Source: Crossaster papposus
Lineage: Eukaryota > Echinodermata > Asteroidea > Velatida > Solasteridae
Direction of reading: 5' to 3'
DNA: 64,000 nt
Assembly (NCBI GenBank): GCA_037893245.1
Contig: JBAIAA010000704.1
Location: forward strand, 1,830,066-1,894,065
Below are positions 12,301 to 23,300 of this stretch, one piece after another (position 1 is the stretch's first letter; each line of letters begins with the position of its first letter). Under the pieces are notes generated by a model. It did not search any database, was not told where the DNA came from, and saw only the letters and a program-made list of their open reading frames with translations. A program made the translations under genes and the position numbers.

Positions 12301-15300
12301 AAAACAGATGATCACTTCAAAATTTGGCCTGAACCCTTTTTTTGTCAAGGAAGAATTTTCATGCTAAGATAAATTTTGTGCTTAGAAATTGGCCCCAGTT
12401 CCTATTTCACACGTAAATAATCCCTCATTGCCAATAATAAAATTGGGAAATGCAGATGTGAAATTAAGCTGTCTTGGCATATATGTACCTGTAAGATGGC
12501 TGTGTCAGCGACTACCACTCCTCCCTCTGCGGACACGATGCCATCTCTCTTGACCTCGGGGTCAGTCTCGGAATCACCGACAGAGCTGGCCATTAGGCTG
12601 CCTGTACTGTCAACTATATACAAAAGAGAGATTTTGTTGTTGAAGCTTGGAGTCAAAATAAATAAAATAAATGAAACAAGAACATCTGAGCTCCCTAGGA
12701 AGTATAACGCTTGATGCTGCCATTTCGGAACAAAGCAGCTTAAATCGACCAAAATAACCAACTCTACTCTCACAGGTACCCATTTACCCCTGGGTGGAGA
12801 GAAGCAATAAGTGCCTTGCCCAAAGAACTTTAACCCACAACCTGCAGACAACAAATTCACCTTGAGGCCACGGCACTCAATATTAGTTGTGAATGTCCTT
12901 TAATTTTAAATTTACCATCTCTTGAACCGGTGGGTGCCCGCTTCGTCTGTTCTGCCACGGAGGCGGCGCTCGCTGCCGTGCTCAGAGGACAATCTTCTGA
13001 TGCCTCCTCAAGAATGATGTCATCCTCTTCTGTTGAAAAAAAAAAAATTAAAAAATTAAATAAAAGATAGTTAAAAAACAAAAATTACCAAAAAACAAAT
13101 GTGAGTTGTGTGTAGGGTTTAAAACTAGTTCACCACAAAATAATAAAATGTCTATACGTAATAATTTCAAGGCAGTACTATTACCACAGCCAAGCACACA
13201 TAAGAAACCACAACTCTCAACTTTGCAAAAGGTTCAACTTTTGTTGCACAAACGCTAAACACAAACCTTTTTTTAATTCGGCCTGTATCTCTTCATACGT
13301 GTCGTACATGTCCCAAGTTGTAGCTGTGATTCCCGAATCCTGGACGGAGTAAGAACATTTTGGACAGCAGGGTTATTTGTTCCTAATACTGGTCCAATAT
13401 AATGGTCTGATAACTGTGCTACGTGGAACGTGACACAGAAGACGGAGAAGACACACCCGTACTTACATTGTAGTTAATCTTCATCGTCTGTACGTCCTTA
13501 TTCTTGGGATGCTCGTTAAATGTCTGCATACCTCGCTCAGTGTATCGATCATTGCCGTCTCGACTCTTACACAACTATGGTTAGAAAAAAATCAGACGGA
13601 AAAATCTATTTCAAAGTGTCCCCTGAACCAATCTACAGCACGTATGAAGCAAGATATAAGGTGGAGGGAACTGCCCCCCCACACTATGATTTTTTGTATT
13701 GATCGTTGTGTCTCAGTAGTTCTTTTTAAATAACGAGTGGGGGAGGGGGGGGGGGGGGGGAGATGTGTTAGGTAACAATAGTCTTGAGTGTGTATAGGAA
13801 CAAAAGGGGGAGGGGTCCGCTCTGCCAGAAATCAGGCCAGAAATGCTTCAGCTACACTAAACAAAAAATTAACCTGGTTGGGATAGTCCCTAATGTCTGC
13901 AAAACTGACTATACTGATTTTGCAAATCTCGACCTTGCCCCCCAAAAAAGTTTTTTTTTAAATGGTTTTCTTGCTTTACCTCTATATATTTCTCGTTACG
14001 TTCCTTGACCTTGGTGGCCTCATCACTCTCAGCCGACAGACAGATAGCTGGTAGGTCCAGCATCCAGATAGTATCCGTCTCTGTTAGCTGGATGCTCACT
14101 ACCTTGTCGAGGTCCTCCTCTATCAACACCTCCTTCTCAATCTGCCTCTCCGTTTGCACATCTGTGGATAAAGACGTGTACATTCCAAATATGTACAGAG
14201 AATGTGAATTGGGGCTTCGCACAGTGAAGAATGAGTACATCTTGGGATAAGGAGTTGTATGATGATGATGATGATCATGCATTTGTAAAGCGCCATCTAT
14301 CTAGTTGCCTATTCCGAGGCGCTGCCAGGAACACCGGGGCAAACCCCTTCTCTTAGCGAAGAGTGTTACTGGGTTCTTTTACGTGCATTACACAACGCAC
14401 GGGACCTACAGCTTTACGTCCCATCCGAAGGACGAAGCAATAGTGGTTTAATTGCCTTGCTTAAGGACACACGTGTCGACACCGGGACTCGAACCCACGC
14501 TCTGCGGAACAGAAAACCGAGTTCTTAACCGCCCGACCACGACACTCCATGAGAAATGTTCTGATAAAAAAAAAACTTTTTTAAAATAAAAAAAATCTCA
14601 TATGGTTTGACTGCACAAATATGAACAAACGTCCAGCCTTTGCATGCGTTTCTAAAGAGAACACAATTCTGCCCAAAGCTTCAATGTACAAACTCTATAA
14701 CATAAAAAGACACAGTCTGTGCACATTTGTGCTGCTGAACCCAAAAAATGACTTCCACATAGGAGGGTTAAGGCCGGTTCATACTTCATGCGAATGAAAA
14801 TTTGCTAATTATTGTGTCTTTACCTCCCAGGCCAGTCACAATGTCAGTGGCGGCAGCAGATTCGGCGAAATCGTCGGTGAAGGATTCAGCCGACCGACTG
14901 GATTGGGTCATACTGGTCCCAAATACTGACCTATGCCGAGAGAAAACAACACAAACGACAGAAAATAAGTCTTAAAGGTAGGACACACTATTGGTAATTG
15001 CTTGAACTACCAGGAATGGGTGGATCTGGGGATTGTGTTTTATAGTAAATATTGTTTAACTGACCTGTCCAAAATTTCAGGTCACTCCAGTCAGTAGAGT
15101 TTTGCAACAATGTTATTAATTTTTCATTTTTTGTCTTTATCTTTTGAGTTATAAACCTTACAATCAGATTTTACACAAAAAATGAACTGAAAAATATTAA
15201 CATATTAAATGAGTTTCATATTTTGAATTTAAAGGAATGCTCCCCAACTCCAAAGTTTTGAAAATGGTTGTGGCTTTGACACCCACCGAGTAGTTTGTGA

Positions 15301-18300
15301 ATTTTATTCTCACAAAGACCTGGGACAACTGAGTATGATGTGTTTATAAAATATGTTATTAAAAAACAGTATTAAGTTGACATCAACCCGATGCGAATTT
15401 CATCTTGTGAATAGTTAGATCTATATTATGTACGTTTTTATATAATATTTGTCTGTACTAATCCTCAGTTGACATACAAGTAAATAATTCTACTCATGAA
15501 ATACTCAACAAACAAATCCTTTCATATACCTTCAATAAACTGAAATGTCAATCAAACAAAACCAAACAAGTAATGTTTGTTGTGCACCACGGAGGTCAGA
15601 CAATGACATGACCCACATTAAATGTTACTTCGTGCTAACTCTTGAGCTGGTCATGTTTTGTTGTTGTCTGGAGGGAGTAGGTTTAAAAACTAACAACTTG
15701 GGTGAAGAACAATTTTTCAAACACAGTTCCAAGTTTAAGGCTTTTTTTTTCTTAATTTTTTTTTGAGAATTTTACTTTCTTGCAAAAGAAGTTTAGTGAC
15801 TTGGCAATTTAAAACACTCATTGGCAAATTAAAAACACTCTCTGCCACCCTTCTTTGTAATACCTGCAGTGTAACCAGGAAACACAAATGCGATGTGATC
15901 ACTATAAGTGAATGAACATTTTCCAAGTTAATTCTTGTTTAAAAGGGCATACCTTGTGAATGGCCCTGCAAAACTTGCATTGCCTGTTTGGTAGATGGAT
16001 GCTTGAGACATCAGGTCAGTAGGCTGCAAACAAAGCAGAAAAATGACTGCAGTCAGTAAAACGCATGTGTAATCAATAGCAACTATTGCCTAAAACGACT
16101 CATTCTCTAAGGCGTATATCAGTTGGATCAAAAAAGGTGCGATGCCAACTTGTGTGTACCAACATTTCATATGTACTGTGGGCCTCTAAATAAAAGACGT
16201 CCACGGGATGCGGGAAGAGGTTTACGAATTGAGGACTTGCACCAGTCAACACTCCGTTTACCCCTATCAGAAAAAAAAAGCTTTAGAGGGAAAATAGGGT
16301 TCTATCTGTAGAAAAATGTAGGGGAACATCTTAGAGGCCCAGAATAAAAAATTGGGATTTAATTTTAGGTTTTTTTTGCCAATATTTTCTTATAACCACA
16401 TGAATACAAAGGAACCTAAGACTGAGCGAACGAACAGCAGGGGGCTTTCAATCTCAAAGGCTGGAAAAGCCAATAGCTCCATGCAATGCTAATGAGCTTA
16501 CCGTGCCACCGCTAGAGTCTCCGCCACTGCCAAAGATCTTACTCTGGTTGTGTTTGACGGCATTATTAGGATCAATAATGAGGAGTGGCTGAGGGGTGAC
16601 GTCAGAACCCGACTCGTCTAAAACCTGATGCAAAACAAGGGATAACATTTTGCTTTGTTGGCAAATCTGCTGATTCTTTTCCGATATGAATAAACAGTTG
16701 ATTGGAATAGTCGGACATCTTCGTCGGAGATCAACTCAGTGTAACTATGATCAGGGGAAAACGCAAAATAAACGAATGGCAACTCAGTGTTTACCTCAGA
16801 TTATACAAGGATTACCAGTTTTTTTTGGATACCTCGAGGTAAACTCTGTAAAAGTAGGAGGTAAAATCCCTAATGAGATATTCAAAAACTGTTATTGTCT
16901 GTGTTGCCAAGTTGGTTACGGGTACCCGGTTAAATAATCTGGAACCAGTTCCTGGTGTCAGCAGTTGGGTACTTGAGTAAACAGTTCCTTTGCACAACCC
17001 TAGCTCTAAGAGTTTAGCTTTTTCTAGACCTGGCTTCTTTTCTTCTGTCATAGTCACCTGGATCATAGCGTTGATTTTTCCACCAAGTCGCTGCTCCATC
17101 TTGCTGTCCAGGGCGAGTTGACTCTTGCGGCTGGAGGAGTTCAGGGTGGTGCGGGAGGCCAAGCCCACTGTCACGCTACGGTCCGCCTTACTGATGTTGA
17201 TCAGTCGACTCTGGCTGGCCTGGGTGACGAGCTTGCTTCGGTTGGCCGCCGTGGTAGGGAGGGCACCCGGTACCTTCAGGGCACTTTGAGCAAAAAAAAA
17301 TAACATATCTGGGACAATTTAAAATGGCACAAGCTAACAACATAATTTGGCAATATTTGCCAACACAAAAATACAAAAAAATTAAGCAACTTTAAATTAA
17401 TAGACAACAGAATCATGAGCTTTGTGCACAGTCCAATCATATGCAACCCCGCTACATGTGGGATACTAAAAACCTGACGAAAAAGATCAAAGTAAAACAA
17501 GAAAATCAACAGTGCTATACACAAGTAGGCCCTACTTACCAATAAATGTTTTGGAAAACTTAACAACAGAGCATAATGAGGTTATACTTCCAAACCTCTC
17601 AGCATTTCTTACACGGAATGATGTAAATAGTGAAAACTTCAAGTTTGTCGTGCTGTGCATGTGTTTCTATGGTTTCTTTTATTGTACACACAAAAAATGC
17701 ACAAAGGGATGGTCCATACAGCGGTCCAATTTCCCGACTTATTTTTGGCACTGATAATAAAGCGATTAACCCAGATTGTTGTGCGTGGGCATAATACGCT
17801 GTATATTATTACCCTCAGAGGTCAAACTCACATTGGGCTTACAGACTGCCCCAAATATTTGCACATAACTGTGGTCCCTCAGAAGGGGGACCTTGGACAC
17901 ACATGACTACATCAAACACAGTGGGGGGGATCACATTACAAACTGGAATATCAGGGATGTTTGTTTACTATTCAAGATTTCAAGAAAATGCCAGCGTGAT
18001 ACAAGACAAAGGTTGGTACATATTTCTTTATCACAGATTTGTAAATAAAAATCTCAGACCTTTTGAATATTTGGGCCATGAAGATATTGACAAATAGTGT
18101 AATTTTCATATGATTTTAATAGGGAAATGCATTAAAATATTTGCCAAACAATTGGATAAAGTCATTTTCATCAGATGGCAGGTGTGCAAATTTGTCAGGT
18201 GTTGGGTCAAATTTGCCTTTTTAAAAATCTGTTGTAGGTATTTTTGTGTAAATGGTTTTAAATGGTCCTTCTTTATAATCTAACTAGTAAATGATAAACA

Positions 18301-19224
18301 AAACCGATTTTAACAAAACGTTGATGACCAGTGCACTTAAATTAAACAGGTATTATTATTATTATTATTATTTATTCGGCCAAATAGCAACATACAACAA
18401 GCAATTCACAAAATAAACAGATTTAACTAAACAAAAACAATCCAATAAAGTTCCTGCATATGACGTCACACGCACGACGCACTTCACGGCAGCGCCCCCA
18501 ATGAGGTCTTTGCGTAATCGCGGCAATGTACTGTCTTTACTTCGTTTGACCTCAATAATTAGCGCGTACGCGTAGCGCGCGTGACGTCAATGCAACCCCT
18601 TTATTCAAGCTGGCCAGGATTGACAAAAGTATAATTAAACACTTTGACTCAAAAGCCTGTCAATCCTTACTCGAATGGTAACATTACATACAAACAAATA
18701 AAATCTAGATAAATATTACAACTTTACAGAAATTACAACTTTAAATTAAAACAAGAAAAACCAATAAACGGATGATTAAATGATGAGTGAATAACATCGA
18801 CAAAAGTTTTTCAAAATTATAATTTTTACAATTTATAAAAAAGGCAAAGGTACCTAGCTATTTAACATTTTCTTTCTTTTTCCTCTTTTTTTTTTGGTGG
18901 AGTGGCAGTATTGTGTATCATACTCATACGAGGTTGACTTCAGAATACATTAGGCATTAGTTTAAACAAAGGTAGTGACTAGTGAGTTGGACATTTAAAT
19001 TAAATGTCCAACTCACTAGTCACTACCTTTGTTTAAACTAATGCCTAATGTTATGGCGCTCATGTATTTTAATTTGCCTGCGTCATGTCACTGCAAAGTG
19101 CAACTCAGCCATTTATTTGCACAGCATGCACTCTGCGCAAGGCCAAGCTGCGCCAAGGCGAAACGCCCGAAAAACACGCAACAAACGGGTGACCTTACCC
19201 CGGCTTTGCTTTTCCAGTCGACAT
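6311..19224 (-). CDS. DNAI4: Dynein axonemal intermediate chain 4 (WDR78 type), 23 exons, 811 aa
   Basis: WD-repeat intermediate chain of an axonemal dynein; the family includes Chlamydomonas IC138 of the inner-arm f/I1 dynein. Exons: 19199-19224, 17058-17283, 16502-16624, 15953-16023, 14824-14930, 13980-14161, 13467-13523, 13267-13339, 12916-13029, 12489-12613, 12042-12144, 11434-11597, 10824-10910, 10365-10442, 10033-10106, 9232-9376, 8926-9074, 8190-8277, 7833-7961, 7396-7493, 7188-7263, 6974-7051, 6311-6373. All junctions keep frame. The low-complexity N-terminus is followed by LTETDTIWMLDLP (about residue 200) and then WD repeats from about residue 458 (DLLAIGYGQFGF, YLAGTEEGHIHKC, LVGDSDGQVSVY), which match remembered vertebrate DNAI4 very closely. 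Human DNAI4 has about 848 aa. The tiny exon 1 (MSTGKAKPG) is supported by phase and donor only. Intron 21 has a GC donor. No ciliary X-box was convincingly found upstream. Confidence 0.93.
6840..6935 (-). repeat. tRNA-derived SINE, family with GGCCCAGA end
   Basis: In the last DNAI4 intron, about 40 bases from exon 22. It shares a long stretch (GGCCCAGA, GGTTC-like B box, 'aaggcgagga', 'gccaacc') with a copy at 46942-47020 next to the last ZFYVE9 exon. Two copies of one sequence in unrelated genes support a dispersed repeat. Confidence 0.7.
7545..7740 (-). repeat. SINE of the 'cttgcccaagggcac' family
   Basis: DNAI4 intron 19. Contains GTCTTGCCCAAGGGCAC and the 'ctcacaggcacccattt' block also seen at 12665-12875, 39541-39870 and, more weakly, 41200-41350 and 43345-43520. 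Confidence 0.65.
8375..8940 (-). repeat. Partial direct duplication spanning the DNAI4 exon 17 donor
   Basis: A block at about 8375-8475 (gatattttga, cagccat, ctcacatgttg) is repeated, diverged, at about 8863-8936. The second copy contains the true exon 17 donor (AACAT then GTGAG on the minus strand); the first therefore carries a decoy donor of the same sequence at 8462-8472 without a preceding exon. Between them lies a tRNA-like sequence with a good B box (GGTTCGATTCC, about 8521-8533). Confidence 0.6.
11016..11090 (-). repeat. tRNA-like SINE head
   Basis: DNAI4 intron 12. On the minus strand it has an A box TAGCTTAGTTGG and B box GGTTCAAACCC at tRNA spacing. It looks like the head of a tRNA-derived SINE; stems are imperfect, so a functional tRNA gene is unlikely. 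Confidence 0.65.
12212..12396. mobile_element. Foldback element, GGCCAATTTCATAGAG family (R2), diverged
   Basis: DNAI4 intron 10. Termini resemble the better copies at 31071-31293, 27187-27413 and 50169-50380: a 'ccaatttcat...gcttagca' end and its complement. The interior repeats TTGCTTAGCA/TGCTAAGCA. No coding capacity. Confidence 0.6.
12665..12875 (-). repeat. SINE of the 'cttgcccaaagg' family
   Basis: DNAI4 intron 9. Shares 'agctccctaggaagtataac', 'gatgctgccattt' and 'gggtggagagaagcaat' with 39541-39870, so both belong to one dispersed family. Confidence 0.75.
14270..14548 (-). repeat. tRNA-derived SINE with ATC microsatellite tail
   Basis: DNAI4 intron 5. On the minus strand a B box GGTTCGAGTCC lies near the head, and the far end is a (ATC)n microsatellite, the usual tail of such SINEs. 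The body includes 'gccttgcttaaggacac'. It lies outside exons. Confidence 0.75.
18350..18378. repeat. (ATT)n microsatellite
   Basis: Simple triplet repeat in DNAI4 intron 1, followed by 'tattcggccaaatag', which may be the tail of an unrecognised retroelement. Confidence 0.7.
18947..19051. repeat. 105-bp perfect palindrome
   Basis: Two 52-base arms mirror each other exactly around a single central base at 18999. Pairing stops abruptly outside (18946 and 19052 do not pair). It lies in DNAI4 intron 1, about 150 bases from the start-codon exon. No target-site duplication is evident. Confidence 0.95.
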
Positions 19225-19734
19225 GATTTGGCCCTACAGTTTTTTTGGCACCGGCAGCGAACAAAATACAAATAAATTGTTAGGTGTTTGCAGAAAACTA
19301 CAAAATCGTCGAATATATTCAAGCTGCGCGATACAAAAATCGCTACAGCTTACAGGTTGCTATGACATTTTCATATGCTTCAGCCGGCCGCCAACTCTTG
19401 TAGGCGAAGGAATCTGATTGGTTGATGATATAATAAAATTAATTGATCATGCGTGAACAAAATTTCTACTCGTAGAGCTGTATAATAAAATGTAGCGTCT
19501 AATATAATTAGTATCACATAATTCTAAATATGTGATTTATTGAATCGAAATACGACTTTCAAAACGTATTGTCCGTTGTATAATGCATAGAGCAAGGAAC
19601 ATGCATTACTTTACATCAACCAATTAAATACTGCGTTCTATTCATTCCATTAGTCTGTACAACCTAAATATTGAGGGCGCTCTATAGGGGGTTCAGGGTT
19701 TCACTAATCTGATTGGGGCGGATCGGGTGAGGGT

Positions 19735-19775
<41 letters not shown>

Positions 19776-20349
19776 GAGGGTGGGGGGGGGGGGGACGGTT
19801 AGGTTTGAGAGGGCCCAACAAATACTATCAACCATTTATAAACAACCCTCTCAGACCTGTCTCAGTTGATAAATGCACTAATTTTTATTAAATTATCAAA
19901 ACCACAACTCCATTATGCTATACAGTTTGCAATGTTTTTGGACGGTTTAGTATTTTTTTTCAAATAAAGGGTGGCCAAATTTCATAGCTATTTACTAAGA
20001 CGACACTGGCAGAACAATTGTACAAACATTTGATACTGTGATTTTAAAAAGCAGTTAAAAATTGTGTCAGCTGGAATAGTTTACAATTAAAAGCAAACAT
20101 TAAAATGCATTTAAAAAAAATATAAACAAATTGCCAGTGATACCTAAAACGTAGTTGGCGTGGATACTATTCATAATGTAGTTGTGGCATGACCTATGTG
20201 TAGTACTGTTTGCCCCTCCCCCCACCCTTAAAAAAACACCTTAAAATTTAAATTAAAAAAAAAACCTTAGAAAACACTATATTGAAAGACTGGTCAATAT
20301 AACCATGATAACTGATTGAATATCTGGCGAGTTGTCATTTTTTTGGAAG
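19225..20349. other. DNAI4 upstream and ERCC6L2 3' region
   Basis: Contains the DNAI4 promoter/5' UTR side and the probable ERCC6L2 3' UTR. An AATAAA on the minus strand at 19884-19889 would give ERCC6L2 a 3' UTR of about 460 bases. A G homopolymer tract at about 19733-19796, broken by a few T and A bases, lies between the two. No exon was seen. Confidence 0.55.
19733..19796 (+). repeat. G-rich homopolymer tract
   Basis: Nearly pure G for over 60 bases, able in principle to form stacked G-quadruplexes. It lies between ERCC6L2 and DNAI4. True length is uncertain because such tracts are error-prone in sequencing. Confidence 0.9.
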
Positions 20350-23300
20350 TTAAAAAGAAGTAGTTTCAGCAACAACCGACATACTCGGTCGCAGTTCTGA
20401 ACTGAAATTACTATCCTCTGGCATAACAGTTTCCTCAACGTTAATTTTACGTTCTTTATCCAATCCCCTCTTCAGGTAGTGTTCGTTTGGTACGAAGGAC
20501 TCGGCGTACTTTTCAAAGACTGACTGGCTCTCCAGCTGAGCTCCTACGGAGGCCTGTTCCAATGCTGACTGCCGGGATGCAAAATTGGCGTTGCGCTTCC
20601 AAAGAGTCTCTCCCCCGACTTCAATAACATGACGAGCATCGTTATCGAGAGAGTCGACACTAGTCAACTTTATATCGCTGAGATCTTCCATTTCTACGTC
20701 TGAGAGAACTTCCTTTACAAAACAAACAGTCGTTCTCTTTGATGGCACTCGGGGGGATTTTTTCTTTGGCGGTGGTTTGGGATGTTTCTTGGACTGCTCC
20801 AGGAGGAAGATTTCATCCAAGAAAGACATGTTGTCTTTCTTAGGCACAATGGCTGGCGAGGAACTGGACTCACTAAGTCCCTTAGGGCATTCTACGAAAC
20901 TGTCATTACTCGCATTTGTAAAGTTGTTCCTATTCTGTGTTTTGGACTGACGTCGGAATGACAGGTCTGTCTTGTTTTGGTTTAGGCCTTCTTCCAACCA
21001 GTCCTCATCTTCAGAATCGTTTATAACTTGATTTCTCATCTTCTGACGAGGTCTCTCAGCAACAACTGATTTCTCCACAGGTGATTTGGTTGCTTTCATT
21101 ATTCGTTGCTCGGTTGGCTTTGTTCTTGCTCGATTTGCCTGTTTACTAGGGGCATATCTAGAAGTTCGGCTTGCTCCATTCCTTGCTGAAGGTGTTTCTC
21201 TGTTCACATCTAAACCTCCCCCGTCCGCTTCCCGACTTTTTGCATTCTCCAAGTCTCCATCTTTTCTATTTCCTCTACCATCGAACTCCTCGTCCTCACT
21301 CAGACTTTCAAAATGATGGTCTTTATCGCCCCGACTTATCAGGCCTCTAGTTCTGGTGCCGTGTTTCCTGCCAGATACCCTTGCAGGCACTGGTTTAGTC
21401 CTTCGTGTGGACTGATCCCGAGCCGGTACATCACTGAGTTCTTCTGCCGCTGACTTCGGAAGCTGATACAGCTTTGCAATGTCTAGCTGTGGGTGCTTGC
21501 CTGTGTAGTATTCCTGGAGAAGACTGGCGTATTGCTCTGGCGGCAAGGACAGGACGTGCTTTGCAAAATCTCTGACGGAAGGATGCTTTAGTGTCTTAGT
21601 CATGGCTTCAAACTGATTCCTGCATAAAGAGATTAAACAAAAAATCAGTCAGAAAATGAACAAAGATGAGCCCCAGTATTCAATCGCCGAGTTTTGGCAA
21701 ATTCGGATTTTGAAACTAAACCCAGGCTTCTCTTAGATTCCCTTATAATTACACACCTAGGTTTGGCAGAAAGTCATCGAAATTCAGGGTTCAGCCATTT
21801 TATTATTATTTTTTAAGAACAAATTATTATTTTTATTTTTATTTTCTTTAATTATCTCAATTTTGTATTATTAATTTAAAAAAAAAAAGAACTGCTTGTT
21901 CAAATGGGCATTTGAATATTGAATAGAATGGAACAGAGAAAGTGTACCTTTTTATGCCTCTAGGTGTTTGACCAAACAGGACGGTTGTCTCATTTATTCT
22001 ATGAGACGCCCGTTGTGATTGGGCAAGCAGGGAAGCAGGTAACGGCTCCTGTGATTGGACAGAATCCTTCTCTTGGCTTGATAAGCTGTTGGACATTGAC
22101 TGCAAACAACAAAATACATTAACAAAATTGTAAAGGTAAACTTAAATTAAAAACTCTCATGTTCTTATTTCGCTTAGATAGAATATTTTAAAAGCAGATA
22201 AATCTCTACCTAAACACTGCATTTTAGAAGTCATGTCTTTGCAAATGTTGGTATTTAGGGGATTAAGCAATGTATATCTACCTCTTGTAGTGTTGGTACG
22301 TTGTAATTTGCCGGCTGCTGGGAGTTCAGTCCCAAGTCATACACGTCTCTCATAGCGACGTTGGTGACGTGATCCTCAACACGGCTGCCCCCGACTATCT
22401 TCATGTTAGAATGGATGAAATCAACCCCACACTCCTCTAAATAAATAACAAAACCAATAAATAAATAAATAAATGATTAATAAAACCAGTACCACTCACT
22501 TTCCACTAGTGATAATTTGGACAAATTATTTAACTTTGTAATAATAGAATTGTTTTCAAAACTGCGCAATACCAGATCTTCCACATTTGCCATAATAACA
22601 TTCTGTTATTTTTGATAGGCAAAAGGAATCATTAGGTTTAGGTTCTTACTGATTACAAAATGGTGGTTTGATTGATAGTTGACAAAGCATGTAAGACCAG
22701 TTAAGGCCGTGTCCGAAACGGGCTTCTAGAGCTACGGCTACGTCTATTGTCAGCCTGCTCACGTGTATTTGTAATGGGCGAACACCTAGACAATAGCCAT
22801 AGACAAGAGATTCGGACGCGGCCTAAATCTCACACAGCACATTGAGTATTATACATGTTGTGGGTTAATAAACCTGAATTATAAGACGAGTACTCACTGA
22901 AAACATCGTCAACTGCGCTGGTAGACATCTTGCTCCGTTCCTTTACACGGTTGCGGCTCCCCGCAACCCTGCAGCCAACTTGCTTTGTTGACGTGTCGTC
23001 TGACCCCTTGCCTTGCCTGGCCTGACCTTTGACCTTGGTAGCACTGTTATTTGGTTGATTTTCTGCGACTCCTTTGACACGGTGCTCAATCCGCCCGTCC
23101 CTGTGAAGGATCGCTTTTCCTCGGAAGGCTCTCTGGTCTACTGTTGCGTCATCTTCCGAATCAGAATCGGACGCGATCTGCACGCGGTTTTCTCTTCCTT
23201 GAGAAGTGAACACAACTGAAGTTTTTGCAGTGTTCCTCTTGTTGCAAGACTGAGCTGTTGTTTTCCCAGGTGGGTCGATGCTATTTGCAGGATCTTTTTG

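Noticed and set aside
19345-19370. Ciliary RFX X-box (GTTGCTATGAC) upstream of DNAI4
   Set aside because: Only the first half-site fits; the second half departs at several positions.
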